64,000 bases of DNA, taken from Arion vulgaris (taxonomy: Eukaryota > Mollusca > Gastropoda > Stylommatophora > Arionidae). Both the position numbers and the translations under genes were made by a program. Below, piece by piece: positions 10,455 through 21,052 of the stretch. The notes beneath the pieces were generated by a model, which saw nothing but the letters and a program-made list of their open reading frames with translations, had not been told where the DNA came from and made no database searches. The stretch spans positions 67,469,274-67,533,273 of the forward strand of contig CM036758.1 in NCBI GenBank assembly GCA_020796225.1, given 5' to 3'. Every line of letters starts with the position of its first letter. The first letter of the stretch is position 1.

Positions 10455-10658
10455 TGTGTTGCTGGGGCTCTCAAAGGGAGCAAAATAGTAACACTGCAAC
10501 CTACAAGGCATATCGTAAGAAGCGGCTGAGGTAGGGACATAGGGAAACCAACCTAGTAAATAAAAAACATTGCAGAAATCGGAATAACTAGCCTACGTGT
10601 AGGCGCATAACTACACAACGTACAATCGCTGACATACAAATCACAAAGAGTGGTTTAA
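10455..10658 (+). mobile_element. SINE-B copy, cut by a MITE
   Basis: Plus-oriented SINE-B from gcaaaatagtaacactgcaa to acaaagagtggtttaa. It resumes right of the MITE with caagtggccgaaacg at about 10966-10982. Confidence 0.8.
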
Positions 10659-10961
10659 CTCTTTCCACGCTTTAAGCCGCACACTGCGCCATGGCGGAAG
10701 TCCGTTGCACGCTTTAAGCCGCACACTGCGCCATAGAGTTGCTTCCTTATAAGAAGTCTTTCTAGTTTTACTTCTTCTGTTTTACTTATGGTACTTTTTA
10801 ACCTTGTTATTCTGTTAGGTTGTCCAATTTACTTCAATTTAGTATATAATAATATATATATGTTTATTTATTGATAAGTAGTTGGGATCGTAATTTTTTT
10901 TTTTTTTACTTCCTTGAATTAACTGCTTAAAAATTGAGGAAATAAATGGGCGAGGAAAGAG
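10659..10961 (-). mobile_element. piggyBac-type MITE (TTAA target), copy 1
   Basis: 303-bp non-coding element with ends ctctttccacgc and its decayed inverse gcgaggaaagag. TTAA flanks the left (10655-10658) and CTAA, a mutated TTAA, the right (10962-10965). An internal subterminal repeat, cgctttaagccgcacactgc, occurs twice. Its body is the reverse complement of the copy at 47624-47921. Confidence 0.9.
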
Positions 10962-10982
10962 CTAACAAGTGGCCGAAACGAA

Positions 10983-12170
10983 GCCTGAATACGATTTTAA
11001 AAATGGAAGATCCTACACTGGCTGACAGGTTTACGATCTTCAATGATGATAAGGGAAACGCGATTAAGAGGACAAGAACAAGAACTTCTGAGGTTCAGAC
11101 AAGAGACAGCAGCAGCCACGTCCGGATCCAATGACCTCACTTTAAAATGGAAGATCCTACACTGGCTGACAGGTTTACGATCTTCAATGATGATAAGAGA
11201 AACGCGATTAAGAGGACAAGAACAAGAACTTCTGAGGTTCAGACAAGAGACAGCAGCAGCCACGTCCGGATCCAATGACCTCACTTTAAAAATGGAAGAT
11301 CCTACACTGGCTGACAGGTTTACCATCTTCAATGATGATAAGAGAAACGCGATTAAGAGGACAAGAACAAGAACTTCTGAGGTTCAGACAAGAGACAGCA
11401 GCAGCCACGTCCGGATCCAATGACCTCACTTTAAAAATGGAAGATCCTACACTGGCTGACAGGTTTACGATCTTCAATGATGATAAGAGAAACGCGATTA
11501 AGAGGACAAGAACAAGAACTTCTGAGGTTCAGACAAGAGACAGCAGCAGCCACGTCCGGATCCAATGACCTCACTTTAAAAATGGAAGATCCTACACTGG
11601 CTGACAGGTTTACCATCTTCAATGATGATAAGAGAAACGCGATTAAGAGGACAAGAACAAGAACTTCTGAGGTTCAGACAAGAGACAGCAGCAGCCACGT
11701 CCGGATCCAATGACCTCACTTTAAAATGGAAGATCCTACACTGGCTGACAGGTTTACCATCTTCAATGATGATAAGAGAAACACGATTAAGTGGACAAGA
11801 ACAAGAACTTCTGAGGTTCAGACAAGAGACAGCAGCAGCCACGTCCGGATCCAATGACCTCACTTTAAAAATGGAAGATCCTACACTGGCTGACAGGTTT
11901 ACCATCTTCAATGATGATAAGAGAAACACGATTAAGTGGACAAGAACTTCTGAGGTTCAGACAAGAGACAGCAGCAGCCACGTCCGGATCCAATGACCTC
12001 ACTTTAAAAATGGAAGATCCTACACTGGCTGACAGGTTTACCATCTTCAATGATGATAAGGGAAACGCGATTAAGAGGACAAGAACAAGAACTTCTGAGG
12101 TTCAGACAAGAGACAGAAAAACCTCTTAAAGTCAGCAGCCACGTCCGAATCCAATGACCTCACTTTAAAA
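10983..12170 (+). repeat. 145-bp satellite array, ~8 copies
   Basis: Eight copies of a 145-bp unit with few differences. Each holds atggaagatcctacactggc and a gtccggatccaatgacc BamHI block. One copy is shorter by a loss within the tandem acaagaacaaga. Every unit contains an ATG followed by a frame of about 43 codons ending in TGA. Because 145 is not a multiple of three, the frame shifts from unit to unit. SINE-B sequence lies on both sides. Confidence 0.95.
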
Positions 12171-12177
12171 AAAACAT

Positions 12178-12296
12178 GTGCTGGCCTACTTCTAGGCGCA
12201 TAACGGACACAACGTGCAATGGCCCTTAAACTCAGATCATATACAAATCACAAATATTGGTTTAACAAGTGGTCGATATGGAGCGTTGGAAGAAGT
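12178..12296 (+). mobile_element. Truncated SINE-B
   Basis: Plus-oriented 3' part of SINE-B ending in ggagcgttggaagaag, at the right border of the 145-bp array. Confidence 0.8.
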
Positions 12297-12424
12297 TTGT
12301 TTTTAAAATATACCTCCAGTGCAGAAGATAAATTATCGATGTTGCAATTTTAACTTTTGAGATACATTTGCATGTTTCCGTTATCGTCCATTTGTAAGTG
12401 TTCTCTATAATTCGTCACTCCTGT

Positions 12425-12545
12425 TGTGTCGTTTGCTTGATAAAGGCCTTTTGGTCGAAACGTTGCTGTTTATCGTCACTGTTTCTGTATTTTGTAAAAC
12501 TATAGTACTTTGTACGTGTTTCGCTATTTACCAAGTTTTACTGCA
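12425..12545 (+). mobile_element. Repeat with hammerhead-like stem, copy 1
   Basis: Contains ttgataaaggccttttggtc followed by gaaacgttgctg and then aaaactatagtactttgt. The same order recurs at 59700 and, 5'-truncated, at 43378. The ggcc-tttt-ggtc hairpin followed by GAAA resembles stem II and the 3' core of a hammerhead ribozyme, as carried by Penelope-like elements. Two core bases differ (TTGATAA instead of CTGATGA). Confidence 0.6.
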
Positions 12546-12854
12546 GTCTTCCCCTATTTCGAACTTTAACTTTGCGCAATAAAATATCTGGCAACTGTAG
12601 TACAACACACTCCTAAATATTGCCGGCTTGTACAGCGGTTCCTTCGATTATATCATTTATCACTTCAGAATGTCAACATTGCCAGCGAATTTATTTTTTT
12701 TTTAAACAGTTTTTGGTGTAGAAACGACAAGGCAATTTAATTTGTGCATGTACTGGCATCGATTTTTTTTTTATTGCTGGCATGCGTTCTCTTTATTTAA
12801 ATATTTAACTCAGGTTTTAGTTTTATCTTTTTTTTTCGTTTTTAATTCAAGTCA
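12546..12854. other. Unassigned AT-rich stretch
   Basis: Several T tracts. I see no frame or known repeat block. Confidence 0.45.
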
Positions 12855-13200
12855 TTATCCAAGAGATGAAGTGTCTACGCAGAAATCTGGGAGTAACAAG
12901 AAGAGACCGGTTCAGACATGAAGACATCAGGAAAAAAGTGGGTACAACATTGGTACTAAAATTCACCAAGAAACAACAAATCAAATGGTTCGGCCACATA
13001 AGCAGATTACCACCTCAAAGAGCAATGTTGCTACGATACAATGGATACAAAGCAAAAGGCCAGGCACGCAAAAGATGGACCTTAGAGATAACAGAGGCGA
13101 CAAAAGACACTATTTATGAAGCAAACACAAAAATCCGTTCTAGAAATCTCTTCTTATCCTGACACTGTGATGCAAAACAAGATTGTAGAAATGAAAAGAG
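12855..13200 (+). mobile_element. LINE-ii ORF2 C-terminus
   Basis: A 98-codon open frame holds EMKCLRRNLGVTRRDRFR, then QQIKWFGHISRLP and RKRWTLEITEATKD. These are the LINE-ii C-terminal blocks with the WFGH signature. About nine codons are missing relative to the copy at 57985. The upstream RT domain is absent. Confidence 0.85.
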
Positions 13201-13404
13201 AGAAAAAGATCAAATAACTTGTCCTGGGCAGAACTTTGATATCCTGGGCAGAGCTTTGACATCCTGGACAGAACTTTGACATCCTAATAGTCCTTCGGAA
13301 TTTGTCTCTTTCATAGTTCAGATTTCCCGATAACTGCTAAAACCATCAGTCACATCCTAAATCCATCTTCGTCGTGGTTTTCCTCTTCTCTTCTTTTCCG
13401 CGAT
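13201..13404 (-). mobile_element. LINE-i fragment with short tandem repeat
   Basis: Three copies of a ~26-bp cctgggcagaactttgacat unit are followed by a minus-strand LINE-i C-terminal remnant reading RKRREEENHDEDGFRM. Confidence 0.65.
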
Positions 13405-14010
13405 GCCTCATTCATTCCATAATGGTCTCTCTCTCGCGATCCCATTCCATAATGGTCTCTCTCTCTCTCTCGCGATCCCATTCCATAATGGTCTTCTCTC
13501 GCGATCCCATTCCATAATGGTCTTCTCTCTCTCGCGATCCCATTCCATAATGGTCTCTCTCTCTCTCGCGATCCCATTCCATAATGGTCTCTCGCGATCC
13601 CATTCCATAGTGGTCTATCTCTCTCTCGCGATCCCATTCCATAATGGTCTCTCTCTCTCTCGCGATCCCATTCCATAATGGTCTCTCGCGATCCCATTCC
13701 ATAGTGGTCTATCTCTCTCTCGCGATCCCATTCCATAATGGTCTCTCTCTCTCTCTCTCTCTCTCTCGCGATCCCATTCCATAATGGTCTCTCTTCTCTT
13801 CGCGATCCTATTCCATAATGGTCTCTCGCGATCCATTCATAGTGGTCTATCTCTCTTCGCGATCCTTCCATATGGTCTTCTTCTCTCTTCGCGATCCCAT
13901 TCCATAATGGTCTCTCGCGATCCCATTCCATAGTGGTCTATCTCTCTCTCGCGATCCCATTCCATAATGGTCTCTCTCTCTCTCGCGATCCCATTCCATA
14001 ATGGTCTTAT
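13405..14010. repeat. Variable 23-45-bp array (cgcgatcccattccataatg)
   Basis: About 20 copies of cgcgatcccattccataatg joined by ggtctctc-type linkers with differing numbers of CT repeats. Unit length therefore varies. The array starts exactly inside the LINE-i remnant, so it probably grew from LINE sequence plus a CT microsatellite. Long frames across it in either strand are repeat artefacts. Confidence 0.92.
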
Positions 14011-14039
14011 CCAACTCGTGTCTTTTTTATATGTTCAAA

Positions 14040-14282
14040 ATATTTCTTCGAACGCTTCATATCGACGACTTGTTAACCACGCTGTATGATTTGCATGTGA
14101 TCTGAGCCTGAGCAATTGTATGTTGTGCCAGTTATGCGTCTATAAGTAGGCCAGCACATCCGATTTCTGCGACGCTTTTTATTTACTAGGGTAGCTTCCA
14201 TAGGTCCTACCTCAGTCGCCTCTAACGACATGCCTTGTAGGTTGCAGTGTTACTATTCTTTGCTTCCTTGTGGGCCCGGCAC
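14040..14282 (-). mobile_element. SINE-B copy
   Basis: Near full-length minus-oriented SINE-B with the cgaacgcttcatatcgacg block at its left end and gggcccggc at its right. Confidence 0.85.
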
Positions 14283-14339
14283 GACACCGATGTCCCCTCC
14301 CCCATTCCTACTTCATGAGTCTTCTTCTCTTCCAACATT

Positions 14340-14605
14340 TACTTCTTCATAAAGTGTCGGGGAGGAGGAGGGGAGAAGAGAATGTAGTGATCTGTGTGTG
14401 CTTGTTTTAAGACACTTTGTAAGCTGATATTCATTTTCTTAAGGCTGTTCTTGATGCCGTCGTTCCCTCTTTTGCGTGGTCTTCCTCTTGCTTTGTACTC
14501 ATTATACTTTTTCTGTGTGGGTCTCTGTGGTAAGCGATACCAGGGCATTTTTGTCAGGTGTCCAAACCATTCATGAGAGTACAGACTCGAAATTCCTTGA
14601 ACATG
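14340..14605 (-). mobile_element. LINE ORF2 C-terminal fragment
   Basis: The complement reads HEWFGHLTKMP, then YNEYKARGRPRKRG, the same WFGH-plus-GRPRKR arrangement as LINE-ii but diverged. Confidence 0.7.
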
Positions 14606-14724
14606 GAACAACTACCGACCCACATAGAATAGGAGGGGGTCGAGCATGAGAGTCCACGGAATTTTTCCAGGAGGTGGCAAAATGAATTACATTTTGATTG
14701 GTATCTTCTCAGTGAGTATTCATT

Positions 14725-15645
14725 TTGCTTACTTATGTGATACCATACATACGTGTCTTTGCTTACTTATGTGATACCATACATACATGTCTCTGCTTAC
14801 TTATGTGATACCATACATACGTGTCTTTGTTTACTTATGTGATACCATACATACGTGTCTTTGCTTACTTATGTGAGTCTCACTGGATACATATCGTGTC
14901 TTTGCTTACTTATGTGATACCATACATACGTGTCTTTGCTTACTTATGTGATACCATACATACGTGTCTTTGCTTACTTATGTGATACCATACATACGTG
15001 TCTTTGCTTATGTGATACCATACATACGTGTCTTTGTTTACTTATGTGATACCATACATACGTGTCTTTGCTTACTTATGTGATACCATACATACGTGTC
15101 TTTGCTTACTTATGTGATACCATACATACGTGTCTTTGCTTACTTATGTGATACCATACATACGTGTCTTTGTTTACTTATGTGATACCATACATACGTG
15201 TCTTTGCTTACTTATGTGATACCATACATACGTGTCTTTGCTTACTTATGTGATACCATACATACGTGTCTTTGCTTACTTATGTGATACCATACATACG
15301 TGTCTTTGTTTACTTATGTGATACCATACATACGTGTCTTTAGCTTTTACTTATGTGATACCATACATACGTGTCTTTGTTTACTTATGTGATACCATAC
15401 ACACGTGTCTTTGCTTACTTATGTGATACCATACATACGTGTCTTTGTTTACTTATGTGATACCATACATACGTGTCTTTGCTTACTTATGTGATACCAT
15501 ACATACGTGTCTTTGCTTACTTATGTGATACCATACATACGTGTCTTTGCTTACTTATGTGATACCATACATACGTGTCTTTGCTTACTTATGTGATACC
15601 ATACATATCTTTGTTTACTTATGTGATACCATACATACGTGTCTT
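14725..15645. repeat. 34-bp minisatellite array
   Basis: About 27 copies of a 34-bp unit containing cttacttatgtgataccata followed by catacgtgtctttg. Copies are almost identical, with a few partial units. There are no unique spacers. Confidence 0.96.
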
Positions 15646-16374
15646 TGTGCTAAAACGCCAATTAATTAAGTATCACTGCAGCTACCCCACAGTTTTCTCC
15701 AGATCTGATCTGATCCGCTCTGACCCCCTTAGATATGTAGGTTTCTGTACATTGCCTAAATGGAGAAGACTGATTCTCATAACACTTTTTTAAAATCAAA
15801 AAGTTATTTTCCATTGGGGGAGCTTTTTTGTATGTATGATAATGTGTGTCAACCGCAGAATGCTGGGTGTAACAAGAAGAGACTAGTTACGACGGGGGAC
15901 TTTCTGTTGTGTGTGTGATAATGTGTGTCAACCGCTGTAAAATTGATGTTGTTGTGCTCAAAATTGTCTAACTTTCTGGGTGTCAGTCAATACAACGTGC
16001 TCCAAGCTGTGTGGTGTTTCAGTGTATGTGGTCCGTATGCCGTGAGAAAGTTCATATCAACTTTGTATGCCCATTCAGACGTCCTTCTTCAATTTACCCC
16101 GCAGCGTAGTTATCACATAATGTACAATTGTGTGCAGACATTGTTGCGGTTACACAAAGCTCGAAGCGTCTTACACCTTGGCCTCAATAAATTGAAAAAA
16201 ACAGAGCCAACTATAAACTGATAGTCAGAGTTGGCTGTGGAAAAAAAGCAGTGTGTGTGAGATGTTTTACTTTAAATGTCTAGTGTACTGGCTAAACCTG
16301 TACCTTGGTGTTTAGCCAATCACGAACTGTTCTGTATATCTTCGAAGAGAACAAATCAAGAACATCAACTTTTT
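15646..16374. other. Unassigned stretch with a 59-bp micro-insertion
   Basis: A 98-codon ATG frame lies at 15925-16221, but no family resemblance or splice context supports it. At 15857-15915 a 59-bp piece, whose first half is LINE-ii (gctgggtgtaacaagaagag), sits between perfect 20-bp direct repeats at 15837-15856 and 15916-15935. Confidence 0.5.
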
Positions 16375-17315
16375 TTACTCCTTCTTTCTGTTCGCGAATC
16401 CTGTTTGCCCTACAGCGTCAGGTCAGAAGAGATTCTAAAACGGGCCATTGTATACGCTTCGTAGATAGAATTGTCCGTCTCCTCTGTTATCTCTGAGGTC
16501 CATCTTTTGTGGCCGACCTTGCTTTGTATCCATTGTATCGGAGCAGCATTGCTCTTTGAGGTGCACTGTCTGATGGTAATCTCATTACGTGCTGAACCAT
16601 TTAATTTGTTGTTTCTTGACTGAAGTTCAGTACTGATGATGTACCCATTATTTTCCTGATGTCTCATTTCTCGCCCGGTCTCTTCTTGTTCATCATCATC
16701 ATCATAGGTGCTCTCCACATCGAAGTTGGCTAGCAATGAATCTCCAGCATCCTCTGTCTTTCGCCTATGTCTGCACACTGCCAGACTGTAACCTGTCCAT
16801 TTCTTAAAGTTTCCTCCCACTTATCTCTCGGTCTTCCTCTTGCTCTTCTCCCTCAACTTTCCCCTCTAGTAAATGTTTTATCATGGTGTCATGCCTTTTA
16901 TGTGCCCAAAATACTTTACTTGTCTGAATTTTATTCTCTTAATAATTGTTTCTTCATGCCTAGTTTTCCTAAAACTTGTTTATTTGTCTGTTTTTCTGTC
17001 CATGAAACTCTGCTTATTCTTCATATATCCACATCTCAAATGCATCAATATGTCTTCTAACTGCTTGTTCATTGTCCATGTTTCCGAGCCATACATTAAT
17101 ATAGGATATATATAGCATTTGATCATTCTAATTTTTAGCCTGTTTGTGATTTGTTTGGATGTCAGTAACTTTCCATACTATTGAAATAATCCTTGGCCAT
17201 TCCTATTCCTCTTTAATTTCTGTTATACATCTGTTATCATCTGTTATCTCTTCTTGTTACACCCAGCATTCTGTGTAGACACTTCATCTCTGTCGTACTA
17301 GTTTCTCTATCATTT
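16375..17315 (-). mobile_element. LINE-ii ORF2 remnant, split by LINE-iii
   Basis: The minus-strand LINE-ii C-terminus is in two parts, 16375-16690 and 17247-17315. The order in the complement is the LGVTRR block, the QQIKWFG-type block and the RWTSEITEETD block. A 556-bp LINE-iii piece separates the two halves. Confidence 0.82.
16691..17246 (-). mobile_element. LINE-iii 3' fragment nested in LINE-ii, with TSD
   Basis: The complement reads RLKIRMIKCYIYPILMYGSE, then TWTMNKQLED and KKQLLREIKFRQVKYFGH, a LINE ORF2 C-terminus distinct from LINE-i and -ii. It ends in a gatgatgatgatga tail. Perfect 12-bp duplicates tctcttcttgtt lie at 16679-16690 and 17247-17258. Confidence 0.88.
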
Positions 17316-17332
17316 GTTGCTCCACTACAACT

Positions 17333-17550
17333 TCTTTTCGAACACTCCATATCAACCACTCTGTGATTTGTATGTGATTGAGCCTAAGGCGATTGCACGT
17401 TGTGAGTTATGCCCACAAGTAGGCCAGCCCTCCGATTTCTGTAGTGTGTTTATTTACCAGGATAACTTCTTAGTGCCTACATCAATCGCCTCTACGACAT
17501 GCATTGTAGGTTGCATTGGTACTATTCTTGCTTCCCTTGCGGACCCCGGC
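17333..17550 (-). mobile_element. SINE-B copy
   Basis: Minus-oriented SINE-B with several small deletions. Confidence 0.8.
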
Positions 17551-17561
17551 ACCACCCCTGC

Positions 17562-17767
17562 GTTCATATACTATACTACCACCTACAACTACATAGTACT
17601 ATCACTACCACCTACAACTACATAGTACTATCACTACCACCTACAACTACATAGTACTATCACTACCACCTACAACTACATAGTACTATCACTACCACCT
17701 ACGACTACATAGTACTATCACTACCACCTACAACTACATAGTACTATCACTACCACCTACGACTACC
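17562..17767. repeat. 29-bp minisatellite array
   Basis: Seven copies of a unit containing taccacctacaactacatag. It is bordered by SINE-B on the left and SINE-A on the right. After the SINE-A, at 18018-18100, similar taccacca-rich sequence continues, so the SINE-A probably landed inside the simple-sequence tract. Confidence 0.92.
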
Positions 17768-18017
17768 AACTTCTTCTTCGCATTCGTTCTTTACGAGCAA
17801 TTTTAATCACTCTTTGTGATATGTTTGATCTTTGCCAAGAACGTGTAACGTTGCACATTGGTTTGGTAGGCCCCTAAAGGCATAGACTTCTACACGTTTA
17901 GGACATGTGCATCCGATTTCAACCAAACCTCTTTATTCGCCTCTTACGACATGCATTGCAGGCAACAGTGGTTCTATTCTTTACACCCCAAATTTGGGCC
18001 CGGTAACTACTCGGGCG
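17768..18017 (-). mobile_element. SINE-A copy
   Basis: Minus-oriented full-length SINE-A inside a tac/cac-rich tract. Confidence 0.88.
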
Positions 18018-18466
18018 GATTACCTACTAATACTTCTACCACCACCACCTACTACTACCACAAAATACTATTGCCAACTATTACTATTACTAATACTACC
18101 CCTTAAGCTTTCCGTGCATTTGAGGCTCATTGCTGCAGGTATTATCCGCTTTCATTCGTCTCTGTTTTTAGACTTCTCTTCTCGATTGATTGATAGGATC
18201 ATTATCATTGTACTTCGGTGAGTAACCGTGTGTGTTCCGATCTCTTTCTTAACAGGAAGATCTCAGCTTCTGTGCACGAACTCCGTAGTACCGGCGAGGG
18301 TCTCCGATGAAATTTTGAAGATGGTGATTATATTTTGTGGGAATTCTATTTTAATCTTTTTCTAATGAATTTTGTCCAGGCAGCGGCTTTCCAGCCTGCT
18401 CTCTCGGTTTTGAACTGCCAATGGTTCTTTTACGTTCTAAAATTGAACCCTTGTAAATTCTTCTTC

Positions 18467-18818
18467 TTCTGCGTTCTCACTAGATTGGGATTTCGGATTC
18501 TCTAATAAAGGCAGCCGTCTGCCTCAGATTATCAGCCACACCATACAGTTTGCCTTCTGCTTTCTCACTAGATTGGGATTTCGGATTCTCTAATAAAGGC
18601 AGCCGTCTGCCTCAGATTATCAGCCACGCCATACAGTTTGTCTTCTGCGTTCTCACTAGATTGGGATTTCGGATTCTCTAATAAAGGCAGCCGTCTACCT
18701 CAGATTATCAGCCACGCCATACAGTTTGTCTTCTACGTTCTCACTAGATTGGGATTTCGGGTTCTCTAATAAAGGCAGCCGTCTGCCTCAGATTATCAGC
18801 CACGCCATACAGTTTGTC
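18467..18818. repeat. 88-bp tandem repeat, 4 copies
   Basis: Four copies of an 88-bp unit containing tcactagattgggatttcgg and taataaaggcagccgtctgc, with only a few substitutions. The array lies within the SINE-D copy. Confidence 0.95.
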
Positions 18819-19124
18819 TTGGACGCTAGTGTAAGTGGGCCACCCTTTCTTCTCAAATATGCATACTGGGGGCATTCTGTAGGATATAATTCCTATGATT
18901 TCTGCTTCCTCGTTTGTGCTGACCTCTTCCCGCAGTAAATTTTGGCTACCCTCGTGATGGTATGTATGACATTTTTACTGCGTTACTGAATCTCCAAGGC
19001 AGATTGGCGACCATAGAATCTGTTATCCCATTCCACATTGTGATGGGTCATTGTACCATGTTATGCGCCTTACGGCCTGGTGCATCCGTTTTCTGCAAGC
19101 ATTTGTTTCGGGTTAGCATTCCCT
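18819..19124. other. Unassigned stretch
   Basis: No recurrent block or splice-flanked frame was seen. A 70-codon frame runs from the 88-bp array into this stretch and is not supported. Confidence 0.45.
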
Positions 19125-19243
19125 AGCTGACACGTGCATCCGATTTCATCCAAACCTCCTTAGTCGCCTCTACAACATGCGTGGGAGGTAACACTGGTTC
19201 TATTCTTTACACCCCACATTTTGGCCCCGGTAACCACTCGGGC
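19125..19243 (-). mobile_element. Truncated SINE-A
   Basis: Only the core and head of SINE-A remain, from gacacgtgcatccgatttca to cactcgggcg. Confidence 0.85.
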
Positions 19244-19499
19244 GGAACACGGGATCTACTTTTTATCGTCTATCTCCGATAGGACTAGGAACTCGATCTC
19301 ACATACACTGAGATCAGGATCTTTGGAAACTTATCCAGATGGCGCCACAAGGGAGCGAACCGGTTACCTTTGGCACGAGATTCGAGCACCTAAACTCTAC
19401 GCTACAGAGACCCTATTGTTGACTCCATAATTCTAGGTCTACTTCAATGTTATACCTCCATCGTTTTCTTAGCCTGTCTCCTCGTGCCAAATAGCAAAT

Positions 19500-19925
19500 T
19501 TACCAACCACTGTCTTTTCAGGAGGTCAAAGCCCTCATACAGAGAAAATCTGCAGTAAATTGGAAGACAAACACTGGATATGATTATGGAAAAGACTTCC
19601 TCAAAGACCTAAGCAGAACAGACCATGTCATTATATTTTGCCTACGCACCGGACACTGCAGACTCAACAAACACTTATATGACTAGGAATAAGTCAAACT
19701 GCTCTCTACCAGTGTCAGCAGGCGGAACAGACACCAGAGCATATCCTGCAAGACTGTCCTCTCATGTGTGAGCTGATAAGCAACATGTGGTCACACCCAG
19801 TCGACCTGAAAACTAAGCTTTGGGGAAACCTGACAGACCTGAAGCTGACTGCCCAGTTTGTGGTCCATAGTAAATTAAGCGCATGGCCAGAGATCGCTGA
19901 AGAGGAAGTAGAAGATTAAGACGAA
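19500..19925 (+). mobile_element. LINE-v-like ORF2 C-terminus
   Basis: Conceptual peptides EVKALIQRKSAVNW and IIFCLRTGHCRLNKHLYD, then a frame change to QTPEHILQDCPLM and LTDLKLTAQFV. This LRTGH-plus-HILQDCP arrangement is the post-RNase H zinc-knuckle tail of an RNase H LINE. The same blocks occur at 26345 and 42575. Confidence 0.8.
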
Positions 19926-20555
19926 TAAATTCAAAAAACAACACTACATGCGAAAACAAGGTTATATTATGCCACAAACTAAATAGCATATATTGTTCTA
20001 TGAAACATCTAAAAAGCAGTCCTTATCAACAGGATTTTCCGATTGAGCTGAACGGACGCATATCACCAGGGGCCCCGATTTCACCCACAACAACCTTTAT
20101 ATTATTTTTCTGGTGGCTTCAGTTTAACCACAGCCAACTCTAAATAACTTTATAGTTGACTGTGGTGGAACCCTACCATTAACATCTGCATATTGATGTG
20201 TTTCTTAAGACTCTATGCCAGATTTTAAAGCGTGTCTGGAATGTTTCTCGTTCTTTCACTGTCAACATCCGAGTCTTGTTGTAATGCGGTCGAGCGAGGG
20301 TATTTAATAAACTGTCTTCTTTTGTTAACAATAATGTCCCGTGTAATCTCTGGCGTGGTGGAAGACGCCGGGACATATTTCAGGACATTGTATACAAATT
20401 CGCAATATTCCCTGGGGCTTGTCTGTTATTTCTTTAGTTACTCTGTCTGGCCAAACTTTGTTCGGTTCTCGGTTTGTCAATGATAAATATGTTATCTGGA
20501 TTTGGTAAGGAGGGAGGGGGAGGAGGACTGCCGTCATTCTCATCATTTACTGCAT
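19926..20555. other. Unassigned stretch
   Basis: A sequence with cacagccaactctaaataac at 20130 may be a small repeat. Overlapping open frames of 60-83 codons on both strands show no recognisable motif. Confidence 0.4.
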
Positions 20556-20559
20556 TCAT

Positions 20560-20745
20560 ACGATTCTTCTTCTTCTTTTCTTCTGTTCTCTAATCCTATT
20601 TTACCTCACAGCGTCAGGATAAGAAGAGATTTTATAGAACGGGTTTTCATGTGCGCTCATAAAAAAGTGTTTTTCGTCGCGTCGCCTCTGTTATCTCTGA
20701 GGTTCACTTTTGCGTGGACAGCCGTTTGGCTTGTATTGTGATCGT
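20560..20745 (-). mobile_element. LINE-ii tail fragment
   Basis: Contains cctcacagcgtcagg and cctctgttatctctgaggtt, which match the 3' end of LINE-ii at 16390-16500 in the same orientation. Confidence 0.75.
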
Positions 20746-20839
20746 TCACGAACTCCATAACAACATCGACTGGGTCCTGATGTAATTTTGAGAATGCTGA
20801 AAATTATTGTAAATTTTTGGGATGAAAATCGGGACATTT

Positions 20840-21052
20840 CCTTTGAAGGACATCACCATCATCGACAGTACTTGTTGATGTTCTATGCACCACTTATACG
20901 TTTAGCAGTTTGCCATTGCTTTATGGACATCGACATCTATTTCTACTATTCGTAAAAAACCACAGGAACAAATTTGCTTCCAAACTGCCCGCTGTGAAGT
21001 TTTAACCAGGTACTCTGTGAGTTGTGATCGAACTAAACCACAGACGCTCACA
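20840..21052 (-). mobile_element. SINE-E copy
   Basis: Minus-oriented SINE-E from gaaggacatcaccatcatcg through tttagcagtttgccattgct to the tRNA-like head (gtgatcgaact). Confidence 0.8.

Larger units (their letters stand above)
18150..19425 (-). mobile_element. SINE-D copy, interrupted by array and SINE-A
   Basis: The tail side (gattgattgatagg) is at 18182 and the head side (tcgatctcacatacactgag, then agggagcgaacc) at 19244-19425. In between lie the 88-bp array, about 300 bp of unassigned DNA and a truncated SINE-A. Confidence 0.7.

Noticed and set aside
11043..12129. Overlapping 60-126-codon frames in the 145-bp array
   Set aside because: The unit is not a multiple of three, and the frames recur by repetition on both strands with a stop in every unit.
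12425..12545. Functional hammerhead ribozyme
   Set aside because: Two invariant core bases are changed in both copies, so activity cannot be claimed. Only the resemblance is reported.
13350..13931. 193-codon open frame reading MEWDRERPLWNG repeats
   Set aside because: It is a translation of a simple tandem array. Similar long frames exist in several frames of both strands, and repeats of variable length break the periodicity.
14725..15645. CRISPR-like regular repeat array
   Set aside because: Units of 34 bp are contiguous with no unique spacers, and the context is eukaryotic. It is a minisatellite.
15925..16221. 98-codon ORF as a host gene
   Set aside because: There is no recognisable motif, splice context or codon signal, and it lies amid repeats.
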